Shown here: positions 22,576-33,100 of the stretch, in pieces
How positions within the stretch are numbered: position 1 is the first letter of the stretch
Layout of the letters: every line of letters starts with the position of its first letter
DNA from: a virus
Direction: 5' to 3' (one strand)
Length of the DNA stretch: 52,275 nucleotides
Virus record (IMG/VR): IMGVR_UViG_3300002835_000266
Coordinates: 1-52,275 of that record
Notes under the pieces: generated by a model
What the model was told of the DNA's origin: nothing
The model's input: only the letters and a program-made list of their open reading frames with translations
Database searches by the model: none
Position numbers and translations under genes: made by a program

Positions 22576-25500
22576 CGGATCGCGGTCTTGGCCTCGCGCA
22601 CCCAGCCGACCAGCTCGACCTCCATCTGCTTGATTTCCTTGAGCTCGGCTTCGCGCTCTTCGGCCGACATATCCGCAGCGGCGTCCTTGCCGTTGAGGAA
22701 CTTGCGGTAGGCCCGGGTGCGCTCAAGCTGCTCCAGCGTTGAGTTGATTGCCGACTCCATCATCAGCACGTCTGCGTTCTTCTCTGCGTAATCGACGGCC
22801 CGGTCAAGGTCCGTCTTCATCAGCTCGGCCAGCGTGGCGTTGGCGCGGCCAACCTTCTCCCGCTCGTCATAGAACTCAGTCATGCGGCGTGTGCCCACGG
22901 GGTCGTACAGGTAGTTGCTCAGGAGCGCGTACTTGTGCAGTGGGCGGTCAACTCGCGTTGGGTTCAGCAGGCTGTCAGTCGTGGCCACCAGCAGCCCGGC
23001 AGTCGAGCCGAAGTACCCGCTCAGTGCGTTGTCCACCAAGATGGGCGAGATTTTGTCCACACCCACCACGTCACGGCTGAAGTTGGCAATGGCGATGGCC
23101 AGCTCCGACGTGTTCGACGCCCGGCGCATGCTGGGGTCCTGCTGCTTTTGGTAGATGCCTTCCAGCTCCCGGCCAGTGAAGAACGAGTAGTTGGTCCATG
23201 CTTCCAGCAAAGGTTTGGCAGCCTGCGGGATAGGCACCGTGCGGCCGACGTACTGCTCCATGATGTAGGCCAGAGCCGTGCGGGTGGCCTCCCATGCAGT
23301 CTGCTCCTCTGGGGTGCCTTGGCGGCGCATGTACTCGACGATGCGCTCCGGGATGACCTTGAACAGCGCACCCAGTTCGGTTGGCACCGGCAGTTTGTAG
23401 CCGCCCGGCAGTATCCAGTTGCTGTCCCGGGTGCGCAGGTCCATCTCGTTGTAGTCTTCGTCGTCATCCCCCTTGCCGAGTGCGTACAGCGTGCTCAGTG
23501 TCATGGCGATGGCAGCCCGGCTGTAGAACATGCGACGCGCTTGGGCCCGGCCCACTGAGGAGCTGGAGTCCTTGCCGGATGCGGCGCGGTACAGCACGTC
23601 CATACCTTGGATGTATGCGTTGAAGAACGGGATGGTGGTCACCATGGCACCGACGAAATCGGAAGCGCCACGGCGGCGGAAGTTGATGAATTCCCGGGCC
23701 CGGGTCTGCGCCAGCAGTTGATCGCCTTGCGACTCCTTGATCGTCTGGTCGTAGATGGCCTTGCGCACGGCCAAGTCAGACGCCCGGGTGATGCCCTCCA
23801 GTCGGTGCATGAGGGTCTCGAACTTGCCGCGTGGGCGGTAGCCGATGTCCTTGAGCAGCGACACTGCAGGCTTACCCTGCTGGAAGTCGAATTCACCTGT
23901 GAGACCCAGAGCCTCCATCTCGCTCACGGTGGGGTGGCGGATACCGCGCAGCTCAGCCAGTGCAAGCCCGCCGAAGTTGGAGAGCGTCATGCGCAGCAGT
24001 GCGCCGGGATTCTTCACACCGGAGGTCATGATGGCCCGCTGCACGTCGTCCGTCACCTGCTTGAGCGCAAAGGGCGGCAGGATCGTCACCGACTTGCGCA
24101 GCACGTTGGACACTTGGCCCAGCACCTGCAGCCACTTGGCCTTGGGTGGGTTGAGTTCTTGGAAGGCTGCCGCGTCGTAGCTGGACGGCAGGTCCCAGTA
24201 CATGAGCTCGCCCTTGACGTAGGCCTTGGCCGTGCGGTGCTTGGTGCCGGGCATGCGCGACGGCTTGCCGGTGTACCCCAAGTCCTCCAGACTGCGCAGG
24301 GTTTGCACTCGGGCATCGTTGGTCATAACTTGGCCAACCATCCAGCCCATGGTGTTGAGGTAGTTCTCGAACACGTTGCCTACAGGCCGATCAAACGAGC
24401 CCTTGAGCTCGGGGTTCTTGGTCAGCATCAATGGCGCACGCCCGGTGGTCCGCTTGACTGCAGTGAAGCGCTCTGCGAAGTCATCAATGCGGTCGAACGG
24501 CACGTAGCCGATCACGGACTTCCACTCGTCGCCCTGCTCCTTGGACAGCCGGCCCACTTTCACCATCTGGTCGACCAGCGCAATACGGGGCTTGTCCATG
24601 GCAGCGTTCATCTCTGCAAACGCTGGGTCTGCGTTGTACTCAGCCACCAGCAGCGCGCGGTCTGCATCCTTGATGTGTTTGGGGAAGTCGGGGTTGGTCT
24701 TTAGCACCTGCTCCAAACGGTAGGCCTCGATGACCCGGCTGGCAAACTGCTCGGCGCGCTCTTTGCTGCGGCCGGTGCGCTCCCCCCATGCGTAGATCAG
24801 CGGGAACACGTCGGTGGGCGCACTGCCATCGGCGGACTTGACCACTTTGTACTGGCCTGTTTCCTTCTCCTTTTGCAAGGAGCCCTCTTGGAAGTACGCC
24901 AGCAGCAGCTTGGAGTAGTCCTGCGCCTGACGGTACAGGCCCATGGGGTTGAGCTTGCCCAAGCTGTCGCGCACCGCGCCGTTGAAATGCCCGCTGAGCT
25001 TGTCCTCAACGGCAGCAGCAGAGTCGGCCACAGCCACGCGGAACTTGACCCCACGGCTTGGCTCGGCCGCAGCGCGCTCGCTGTCCTGTGCCCCTTTGAA
25101 CATGCCCAGCACGCCGCGCTTGTCGATCGGTGTCAGATCGCCCATGCTGTCAACCACGTCTTCTGCGGTGTAGCTCTTGGCAAACTGCTTGCCGGTCTGC
25201 TTCTGCGCGCCCTCCATCTCCTCTTTGGTCAGGCCCAACAGGGTGTCGCCTACGCGCAACGCTTCGGACAGGGCGGTGTCGGCCTTGGCCGGAATGCCCA
25301 GCAAGTCACGTACGTAAGTGACGAACTTGTTCCATGCAGTCTGACCCTTGTAGGGGATAGTCTCCATGTACTGCTGCATCTCGCGGTTGGTCATGGACCA
25401 GACGAGAATCTCGTGCGAATCCGCAAGCGCGTTGTTCATACCGTTGTAATACCGCTGCTCGAAGTCGGTCAGCTTTGTGCCCGAGGCTGCGCGGTCGTTA

Positions 25501-28313
25501 AAGTGCTTGACAACAGCGCTTTGGAGCGCGAGGAGCTCGCGCACAGCCGTGCCGACTTTGGTGCCTTCAGCAGACTTGTAGCGCCCGACTTCAATAGCGC
25601 CCAACGTCGCTGCATGCAGCAGCTCATGCAAAATCACCTCGGGAGTAGTGCCGGATAAGGTGCCGTTGGACGGATGGTTGAGCGTGATGGTAATGGTTAC
25701 GGGGCCGCTGCCAGCGGTGCGTTTGCCTCTAAAGTTTGTCGAGCCCAAGGCCCCGATCAAACGCCGCCCTTCGTCGGCAACCTTTACGGGGTTGAGCACT
25801 ACCCCCATGTCTTGCAACTGGCGCAGTTTGACCAGCACCCGCTGCGCAATGACTTTCTGGTCAGGGTCAGGCAGGTTTTGCGCCGCCCATTGGGCCACGT
25901 CCACCATGGGCTTGCCGCTGATCGCTTTGAGCGTAGCTTCGTCCGACGGCGTTGAGGTCTTGGTGGGGGTTGCAGGTTCGAGTTCCGGCTCCTTGGTGAA
26001 GTCCAGCTCCATTTGACGCTTGTCTTTTTTGGCTGCGGCGGGGGCCTCTTCTGCCTCGGCCTCGGGCTTCTTCCGCTCCGCGTACTCGATCTCTTCCTTC
26101 TTGGTCATCGGGAACAGCATGGCCTGCGGGCCTCGCAGGATTTCCTTCTGGCCCTCTTCCATGCCGAACTCCGACGTGCCGGTGGGCTCGTACATTTTCT
26201 CTGGGATCGGCTTGGACGGCTCAGCTTTCTTGGGTGCCGCAGGCGCAGGCTTGGCAGCGGCGGGTGTGGGCCGTTGGGCTTTCTCCAGTGCCTCAAGGCG
26301 GCGCTTCATGTCCTCAGCCTCGGCCTTGCGGGCGGCTTCCGCATCAGCCGCTTCGGCTTCTACCGTGGGTGCTGGTGCTGGTGCTGGTGCTGGTGCTGGC
26401 TTGGCTGGTGTTACTGCAGCCGGCTCTGTTCCTTGAGCGCCATCTCCCGACACAACAGGCCGTCCAGCAGATACCAATCCGCGTCCGTCAGGTGCGACAG
26501 GTTCTCCGGCGGTAGCGGGTGCTCCGGCTCCGGGTTCAGGAACGATGGGGGCTGCAGGCTCACTAGGAACTCCCACGCTTGGCTCACCAGCTCGGGGCTC
26601 ATCTCGCTGCTCAACTGCAGGCGTCGGGGCAGGGGTCGGCTCACTGGGTTTCTCCTTAAACGGCGCTGGCTGCGGTGCCAGCAGTTCACGCAAAATCTTG
26701 GCCCGTTTGCCGGGCCCGTCAACAAGCGTCGGGTCTTTGTCGACCATTGCCTGCACTTCGGCTTGCGTCTTGCCAACTACGTTCTTTTCGAACCAACCCT
26801 TGGTCGTGGACGGCGCGATGCCCGTATCCAACACGTTCTGCAGAGTAAACGGCTGCGCCACCTCACCGCCACGCATTGGCAGTTTGTACTGGTACGGCCC
26901 ACTTCGAGCGTATGTTGGCACAGGGGTCGGCTCGCCGGGCTCTTCGGGTTTTTTGGCCTCGGGGATTTTTGGCTCCACGACGCCTTCGCCAAGGTCTTCG
27001 CCCGGGAACAACTCACCCTGCGTGCGGGCTTTGACTTCATCCGGCTGGGTCAGCAGATCAGGGGCGTTGGCCAATGCTGGGAACTTCTTGCGGGTAGCGG
27101 CATCTTCGGCGGCTGCAGCGACAGCCAGCTCCTTCTCGGCGCGGATGCTCTCAATGTCACTCTGGGTGAAGAGCTGCATCTGCCCGGTCAGCTCCGCCAC
27201 GCGCGCTTTGACCTCTGGGGTCTGGGGCTGCTGGCGCAGGCGCTCGCGCTCCGTAGCCATGTCGGCGTACTCACGCTGGAAGTCAAGGCCGAGGTCTTGC
27301 TGCCCTTCGGGTACGGCCATGGCCGCAGGCGGCTCAGCGGGTTCTGGGGCGCGGACCACAGGCTTACCAAACAGGTCCCGGTCTGGCTCGGCGGGGACGG
27401 CGCGCTCGTCCGGCGCAAGCAACTCGCCCTGAACGCCCGGGGCGGTAACCAAGGGAAGGCTGGGCGGGGTTGGTTGGGCTGCGGCTTTTGCTGCGGCGGC
27501 TGCATCATCTTCTGCTTTGGCGGCGGCTGCGCCGCGTGCGCGTCGGCCGATGGCCAAGTCCAACAGACCCTGCACGATCGCGCCGGTTGCGCCGCCGTAG
27601 GCAGCTTGCTCTCCCAACCCGTCAATGAGCGCCTGCTCTGGCTTGTAGACACCCCGGGCGATCATGTTCTGGGCAAGGCCCGACGCGACTTCCTGCGCGG
27701 CTTCTTCACCACCTGCAACAAAGGCACGCTTGACGGCCTCCACCCCTGCAGCTTTGGACGCCGTGGGGATGCGGGACAGGATACGGATCGGGGCGAACGC
27801 CTCCAGTGCGCCGGGGATTACACCCAAGGCCGTGGCAGTGCCGCGTTGGTCTGCGGTAGCGCCTTCTTGCTCAGCACGCGTGCGGGCTTCTCCGGCTCCG
27901 GCACCAACACCCATACCAACGGCAGCCGCGCGCCCCGCCAAACCGAACGGACCGGCAAGGAGAAACGGCGCGGTGGAGCCGATGGCCTCACTCAACTTGC
28001 GTGGGATGGATTCTTCGTACCCGGGGGCTGCAGCAAACGGCGCTTTGGCGGCAGCGGCCACCGACTTGATCTTCTCCCGAGCGGATTTCTCCATGTCCTC
28101 GGGCAGCAGCGCCGACGCGCCTGTGGCAGCGCTCTCGACCAACCCAACTGCGCCGGGCACGAGGCCCTTGAACAGTTCCTTGGCCCCACCCAGCATGGTG
28201 GTAGGTTGGCTTGAAGCCAGAACCCGTTTGACCGTCGCTTGAATTACGCTAGGGTCGGTGCCGTCAGGAAACTCAAGGACTCGTCCATCGGCCAGTTCTG
28301 CTTCAATCGCCAT
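22569..28313 (-). CDS. Giant internal/polyvalent virion protein with HELLH motif (1914 aa)
   Basis: Last gene of the late arm. Order: N-terminal GRVLEFPDGTDPSVI segment, Ala/Gly-rich hydrophobic region (about 100-200), a long Pro/Ala/Glu-rich low-complexity linker (about 280-840), a zincin-like motif HELLH at 896-900, then a helical region with an IPFFNAYIQGMDVL segment near 1560-1575 like the large polyvalent-protein-associated domains. Such proteins are packaged in virions and ejected into the host. A protease activity is possible but the third zinc ligand is not identified. GAGGT lies upstream of the ATG. Confidence 0.82.
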   Translation of the reverse strand: MAIEAELADGRVLEFPDGTDPSVIQATVKRVLASSQPTTMLGGAKELFKGLVPGAVGLVESAATGASALLPEDMEKSAREKIKSVAAAAKAPFAAAPGYEESIPRKLSEAIGSTAPFLLAGPFGLAGRAAAVGMGVGAGAGEARTRAEQEGATADQRGTATALGVIPGALEAFAPIRILSRIPTASKAAGVEAVKRAFVAGGEEAAQEVASGLAQNMIARGVYKPEQALIDGLGEQAAYGGATGAIVQGLLDLAIGRRARGAAAAKAEDDAAAAAKAAAQPTPPSLPLVTAPGVQGELLAPDERAVPAEPDRDLFGKPVVRAPEPAEPPAAMAVPEGQQDLGLDFQREYADMATERERLRQQPQTPEVKARVAELTGQMQLFTQSDIESIRAEKELAVAAAAEDAATRKKFPALANAPDLLTQPDEVKARTQGELFPGEDLGEGVVEPKIPEAKKPEEPGEPTPVPTYARSGPYQYKLPMRGGEVAQPFTLQNVLDTGIAPSTTKGWFEKNVVGKTQAEVQAMVDKDPTLVDGPGKRAKILRELLAPQPAPFKEKPSEPTPAPTPAVEQRDEPRAGEPSVGVPSEPAAPIVPEPGAGAPATAGEPVAPDGRGLVSAGRPVVSGDGAQGTEPAAVTPAKPAPAPAPAPAPTVEAEAADAEAARKAEAEDMKRRLEALEKAQRPTPAAAKPAPAAPKKAEPSKPIPEKMYEPTGTSEFGMEEGQKEILRGPQAMLFPMTKKEEIEYAERKKPEAEAEEAPAAAKKDKRQMELDFTKEPELEPATPTKTSTPSDEATLKAISGKPMVDVAQWAAQNLPDPDQKVIAQRVLVKLRQLQDMGVVLNPVKVADEGRRLIGALGSTNFRGKRTAGSGPVTITITLNHPSNGTLSGTTPEVILHELLHAATLGAIEVGRYKSAEGTKVGTAVRELLALQSAVVKHFNDRAASGTKLTDFEQRYYNGMNNALADSHEILVWSMTNREMQQYMETIPYKGQTAWNKFVTYVRDLLGIPAKADTALSEALRVGDTLLGLTKEEMEGAQKQTGKQFAKSYTAEDVVDSMGDLTPIDKRGVLGMFKGAQDSERAAAEPSRGVKFRVAVADSAAAVEDKLSGHFNGAVRDSLGKLNPMGLYRQAQDYSKLLLAYFQEGSLQKEKETGQYKVVKSADGSAPTDVFPLIYAWGERTGRSKERAEQFASRVIEAYRLEQVLKTNPDFPKHIKDADRALLVAEYNADPAFAEMNAAMDKPRIALVDQMVKVGRLSKEQGDEWKSVIGYVPFDRIDDFAERFTAVKRTTGRAPLMLTKNPELKGSFDRPVGNVFENYLNTMGWMVGQVMTNDARVQTLRSLEDLGYTGKPSRMPGTKHRTAKAYVKGELMYWDLPSSYDAAAFQELNPPKAKWLQVLGQVSNVLRKSVTILPPFALKQVTDDVQRAIMTSGVKNPGALLRMTLSNFGGLALAELRGIRHPTVSEMEALGLTGEFDFQQGKPAVSLLKDIGYRPRGKFETLMHRLEGITRASDLAVRKAIYDQTIKESQGDQLLAQTRAREFINFRRRGASDFVGAMVTTIPFFNAYIQGMDVLYRAASGKDSSSSVGRAQARRMFYSRAAIAMTLSTLYALGKGDDDEDYNEMDLRTRDSNWILPGGYKLPVPTELGALFKVIPERIVEYMRRQGTPEEQTAWEATRTALAYIMEQYVGRTVPIPQAAKPLLEAWTNYSFFTGRELEGIYQKQQDPSMRRASNTSELAIAIANFSRDVVGVDKISPILVDNALSGYFGSTAGLLVATTDSLLNPTRVDRPLHKYALLSNYLYDPVGTRRMTEFYDEREKVGRANATLAELMKTDLDRAVDYAEKNADVLMMESAINSTLEQLERTRAYRKFLNGKDAAADMSAEEREAELKEIKQMEVELVGWVREAKTAIRQ
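25614..25628 (-). other. HELLH zincin motif (site within the giant protein)
   Basis: Codons for H896-E897-L-L-H900 in the context PEVILHELLHAATL, the usual hydrophobic frame of gluzincin/metzincin active sites. Confidence 0.75.
26368..26400 (+). repeat. GGTGCT hexanucleotide repeat, 5.5 copies
   Basis: In-frame microsatellite encoding alternating Ala/Pro within the low-complexity linker of the giant protein (- strand). Copy number may vary between isolates without a frameshift. Confidence 0.85.
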
Positions 28314-28321
28314 ACGCTACC

Positions 28322-30121
28322 TCATTTGATTGGGTTCCCTTGTGCGTCAAACCGCATGCGGGTGGTTCCGCCGGGGCTTCCTGCGCCGGGGGCTGGCGCA
28401 ATTGTACGGCCCTCTGCCGCTGCCAGCAACCGATCAGTCTCCCGTTGCACCATCATGTCAACAAGGCCCGGGTTCTTGCGGGTATCCGCCAACAACCGCA
28501 TGTTGGTCTTGAGCTCGTTCTGCACGTTGTCTTTGGCCTTGTTGGCAATCTCAGCGCGCTGGTTTGGCGTCAACTCAGTCTTGCCACTTTCACGGGCAGC
28601 CGCACTGATCCGGGTAGCCTGAAGTTGGGTTGCGTTACGCTCGCGTGCCTCAGTAGCTCTTTGGTCAATCTCAAGGCGCTTGAGCGTGTTCTCCTGTGCC
28701 AACTTTGCGGCTTCACGCTCGTCCGTAACGAGTGCTTTGGCAGCTTCGAACTCTTCCTTGTAGACCTGATCGAAGCGGGCTTTGCCCACGTTGTACTGTT
28801 CGGTGGCGAACGCCCGCACGGCGTCGATTTTCTTCTGCGAGATTTCCAGTGCCTGCTTCGACAGATCGAACTGCTCCAGTTGGCGAGCCTTTTCGGCTTT
28901 GCGCAGGCCAGCAGCACCGGCAGCCCCAGCCTCGAACGAGGACATGCCGCGAGGTGTGGCAGCGATCTGGCCAAGGTACTCCATAAGCTGGCCGAACGAG
29001 TCTTGCGGACCTTCCAGTTGGGCCTTGCGTTTTTCCAGCTCCGCAATCATGCGGTCGTGGGTTGAGGTGTCCAGCTCGCCAATTTCCTTGCGGCGGCGGG
29101 CTTGCTCAGCTTCGCGCTCGGCCATGGGGTCCATGTCCAGTCTCGCCTTTATCTTCTGAGCGGCGTCTGAGACTTGGGCAGGTGCCGTAGGCTGTTCGAC
29201 TGGAGCTGGTGTCGGTGCAGCAGCCACGGGTGCTGGAGCCTGCTGGCGGCGCTTTTGGTCAGCCAGTGCCTTCAGGTCTGCAATGGGTTTTGGTGCGGGG
29301 GGCGCGCTGCGCGATGCTGCGTCGGACGCGTTGATGGCTCCACGATTCTCCGCTTGTGTTGGCGCAGGCTTCTTGGCCGCGACTTCACGAGCAGAAGCTT
29401 CGGATGCGGGCGCATTTTCTGAAGACGCCAAGAAGCGAGCGCGGGCGTCCATGAGCGGAGTCATGCTGGTGCCGCCGTGCTGCGTCAGGCCATACAAACC
29501 ACGGATTGGGGCAGCGACGACATCGCCAGCAGCGGCCAACGGCGCAGACAAAAACGCCAAAGCTTTGAGGATGCCTTCGTTATCTTTTTTGCGCTCTGGG
29601 CGCTCCGCGTCTTCCCGGTTCTCGCGGTACAGCTTGTCAATACGGGTCTCGTATTCTTCGCCCTCATCTCCGCCTTTTTTGAACGCAACGATGCCGCCAC
29701 CCGCGAGGCCGAACTCCACGGGCAGATCGTCGATGCCTTGGGCGCTGGGTTGCGCTTGGGCAAATTGCGTCCCTTCTGGGACTGGACCGGGGCCAGCTTG
29801 CTGCATCATGGCCTGCATGGCTTGTTGCTTTTGCTGGGCTTGAACTTGCTGGGCTTGCATCTTCTGGCGGGCCTGCTCGCGCACGGAATCCATGACGGTG
29901 GGGGGCTTGCCTTGTGGGCCTTGCATCTGGGCAAGTTGGTCCATGGCCTGTTGCTTGGCCACGGCGTCTGTTTCGTTCGTGACGATGTTCAATGCCATCA
30001 GCTCGTGCAGGTCTGGTGGCAGGCCGGGCTTGCCCTGCTGCTCTTGCTGGATGCGCTGCTGGAGCGGTGCTGGGTTCCCACGGAACAGGGAGGCGATGCC
30101 TTGGGCGCTGGGTTGACTCAT
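28322..30121 (-). CDS. Internal virion/ejection-type protein, coiled-coil (599 aa)
   Basis: Gln/Ala-rich N-terminus (about 85-115), a GLAGGGIVAFKKGG motif near 138-151, a hydrophobic stretch (LAFLSAPLAAAGDVV, about 187-201), a Pro/Ala linker, and a long charged coiled-coil (about 340-540). Composition and position between two other giant genes suggest an ejected or internal core protein. No enzyme motif seen. AAGGACAGATC precedes the ATG. Confidence 0.7.
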   Translation of the reverse strand: MSQPSAQGIASLFRGNPAPLQQRIQQEQQGKPGLPPDLHELMALNIVTNETDAVAKQQAMDQLAQMQGPQGKPPTVMDSVREQARQKMQAQQVQAQQKQQAMQAMMQQAGPGPVPEGTQFAQAQPSAQGIDDLPVEFGLAGGGIVAFKKGGDEGEEYETRIDKLYRENREDAERPERKKDNEGILKALAFLSAPLAAAGDVVAAPIRGLYGLTQHGGTSMTPLMDARARFLASSENAPASEASAREVAAKKPAPTQAENRGAINASDAASRSAPPAPKPIADLKALADQKRRQQAPAPVAAAPTPAPVEQPTAPAQVSDAAQKIKARLDMDPMAEREAEQARRRKEIGELDTSTHDRMIAELEKRKAQLEGPQDSFGQLMEYLGQIAATPRGMSSFEAGAAGAAGLRKAEKARQLEQFDLSKQALEISQKKIDAVRAFATEQYNVGKARFDQVYKEEFEAAKALVTDEREAAKLAQENTLKRLEIDQRATEARERNATQLQATRISAAARESGKTELTPNQRAEIANKAKDNVQNELKTNMRLLADTRKNPGLVDMMVQRETDRLLAAAEGRTIAPAPGAGSPGGTTRMRFDAQGNPIK

Positions 30122-30130
30122 GATCTGTCC

Positions 30131-33100
30131 TTAATTTTTTGCGGGGGCTGCTGTCTTGCCACTCAAGATGTCCAAGAGCTGCTGTACTGTCGTGGCCCCG
30201 CCAGCAAACTGCTGCAAATTACTGGCCCCCGGGATGTTGTACGACTGCGCCGCCAATGGCAAGCCCGAGAGCAGCGACTGCTGGAACTGCACCATCTTGT
30301 AGGGGTTCAGGCGAGCTTCCTCGAACTGCGCCTTGTCGGCTGCAATGCCCTCCGACTCGATGCCACGCTGAACACCGCCAGCTTCCAGTGTGCCGCGCAG
30401 GTTCGCCAGATCGGACTGCGACTGGAGAGCCCCAGCCTGAGCTTGGGTCTGTGCACCTTGCAGGCCAGTCTGCAAACCCTGCAGGCCAAACGTGGCACCG
30501 AACTGCGCCTCTTGTGCGCTGCGTGCTTGGTCGGCATTGAACTGCTGCATGGCTTTGTCGTAGGCGGTGGAGTACCCCTGCGCCAGCGCATCGGACTGTT
30601 TGCCCATCAGGTTGCGGCGACCCTCAGATTCCATGATGGCCTGACGGCTACCGCCATACGCCCCGGCCTGCGTCAAGCGGCCAGCGTCTTGAACGCGGGC
30701 AATATCCGCAGCACGTTGCATTTCAGCCATCTGCGGACGCAAAGCGGACTCAAGGTACGGGTTCATGTACTGCTGCGCAATGTTTCCAACCGGCTGTGAG
30801 GCCTGTGGCTGCTGTGGCTGTCGGCCCTGCTGACCTTGCATCAGACCGGGCAGGCCAGCTTCCTGACTTGGTGGGCGCATAACGCCCCCGGTCATTGCAT
30901 CGCCCTGCATGAAAGGCTCGGACGACTCGCCAAAAGGCAGGGGCGTGCCTCCGCCAGTGGAAGGCTCTTGCTGAAAACCCGGAGGCAGCTTGTTGCTAGG
31001 GAGCGTTGACATGCCACCCTGAAGTCGTGGGTCGCCGGGTTGCAGCTTCACGAGATCGCGGGACTCAGCGCCCGTAGCTGGGTTGTATTGCGAGCCGCCA
31101 TATTCACGCATGGGCTTCGTCTGAAACATGCCGCGACCGTCTTCCGAGCGATACGTTCCTGTGCTTTCATCAAAGTCACGAGAGCCCCCGGCGTAGTTAA
31201 TGCCATTGTCTTGCTGGGGGTCGTAATCGTTGCGGGGGCCGTCGGCAAGAAGGGGCTCCCGACCGTTATAGATTCCCGCTGGTGGAGGGGTGGGGCCTCC
31301 TGTGGGTGGAGGTGCCACACCGGGGCGTGGCATTGGGATGGGGTTGGAGGGAGTGCCCATCGGGTAGGGCTGCTGCTGGGGCATGCCCATGCCCATGCCG
31401 TAGGACGGAGCCATGTCCAGACCCGTTCTGTTTGGTGTGCCCAAGAACGATGTGGTCTGTGGGGTGTACCGCATGTTTGCCGCCAAGTTGGCGATGCCGC
31501 CAGCAGTGTTGGCAGCCTGACCAATAGAGCCGGGCGTGCGAAGATTCCCGGCCATGTTGAACGCTTGGTTCTGCAGTTGGGATGAACCCGCTGTCAGCGG
31601 GCCGGTGTAGGCATCGTATGGCTTGTTGGCCAGTGCCGCGCCTTGGCCAAGCATATTGGTGACGTAATCGCCACCCCAGTTGGACAAGCTGGACTCGGAG
31701 CCTGTAGCCCCGGCGGGCATTGTTGTTCCGCCTGTTGCGTATTTTTTCACAGAGCCTCCCGGCATGAATTTGTTGGGGTCGATTTGCTTGCCCTGCTCGG
31801 TGGTGCCGGTGCGCTCTTCACGAACACGGTCCATCATGGCGTACAGCTTCTTGGCACCCTTTTTGGCGTCACCGCCACCAATTTTTTTGACCATCTCAGG
31901 GGAGATGAACGCTTCTTCGTTGGCAACACGGGCCTCTTGCTTGCCGCCAATGGTTGTAGGGATGGAGTCGCTCATGCCATCGCCTTTACCCTTGATGGGC
32001 TCAGCTCCAAGGTTTGAAACAAGCAGCTTTAGGCCAGCTTCGGAACTGCCGTTGCCCAAGTGGCTCACCACGTCAGCGGGAATCACAAATCCATTTGGCA
32101 AGAGACCCCCCGCAGCAGCGCCGATGACGGGTTCGTTTTGCGCACCGTATGCCTTGGCTGCATTAAGGGTTGATTCGTCAACACCAAACTGCTGCATAGC
32201 ACCCTGCAGCGCCTCCTGCGAAGGATTGGTGGCAAGAAAGCTGTTGATGCTGTCGTAAACGCTGTTGATGCCGCCTGCAGCTTGACCCTCTTGGCTGCTG
32301 GCCCAATCGTTCACATCGGGCGGTGGAGCTGCGGGCTGGGGCGCGGGCTGCGGTGCTGGTGCCGCCCCAGCAATGCCGCCGCCCACGGTGACATTAGGAG
32401 CGGCTGCGGCTTGTTGTTGCCCGCGCTGAGCAGTGGCTGCTGCGCCAGCGGTCTGCTTGGCCATCCAATTAGGGTCCTCCCACATGCCGTATCCCTGCGG
32501 AGAATGCGCAAGTGTTGGGTCCAAACCCATCTGTGTGGCCGAATACATGGCATCGCGGCGGTCCTGCCGTTTCAGTTGCTCTTGAGCTTGCTGCTGGACG
32601 ATTGGACTGTTGTAGGGATCAGTGATGCCTTGCTTGGCATACACATCAGCCAACGTGCCCTGACCCAGCGGGTTTGCTTGAGTCATCTGCCACTGGATGT
32701 AGTTTTTCACCTCTTCCGGGGTGGCGTCTTTGTTGGGGTCCATCGAAAACGTCAGGCCCTTCATGAGCTCGGCATCCTCGGCTGACAGGGTGTCCTTGTT
32801 AGCCGTCACCGCTCCACCAAAGGCGTTGACCCGGTAACCATCTGGCGTTATCACATCACCCGTCTTGGGGTTGTAGATTCCTTGAGCGGTAAGGATGCGA
32901 CCGTCCGGCAGCGGCGTTCCTTTCGTTGCGCCTGTGTATGGGGTTTGCTGATAGCCGGGCCGCGCAATAGCGCCATATTGGCCGGGCACAGAGACTGCGG
33001 AACCGCCCGGCTTAGTAGCACCCGGCGTTGGAACGCCACCGCCTACAACCACATTACCGGAACCGCCACCCGAGCCCCCGCCAACCACTGGTGTTGTTGG

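Noticed and set aside
23607-24704. 365-aa open frame on the + strand
   Set aside because: Antisense to the C-terminal half of the giant protein; composition typical of a shadow.
26013-28214. 733-aa open frame on the + strand
   Set aside because: Antisense to the low-complexity part of the giant protein; Cys/Gly/Leu-rich and repetitive because of the GC-rich repeats it mirrors.
29477-30799. 440-aa open frame on the + strand
   Set aside because: Antisense to the coiled-coil and ejection-protein genes; no start signal or motif.
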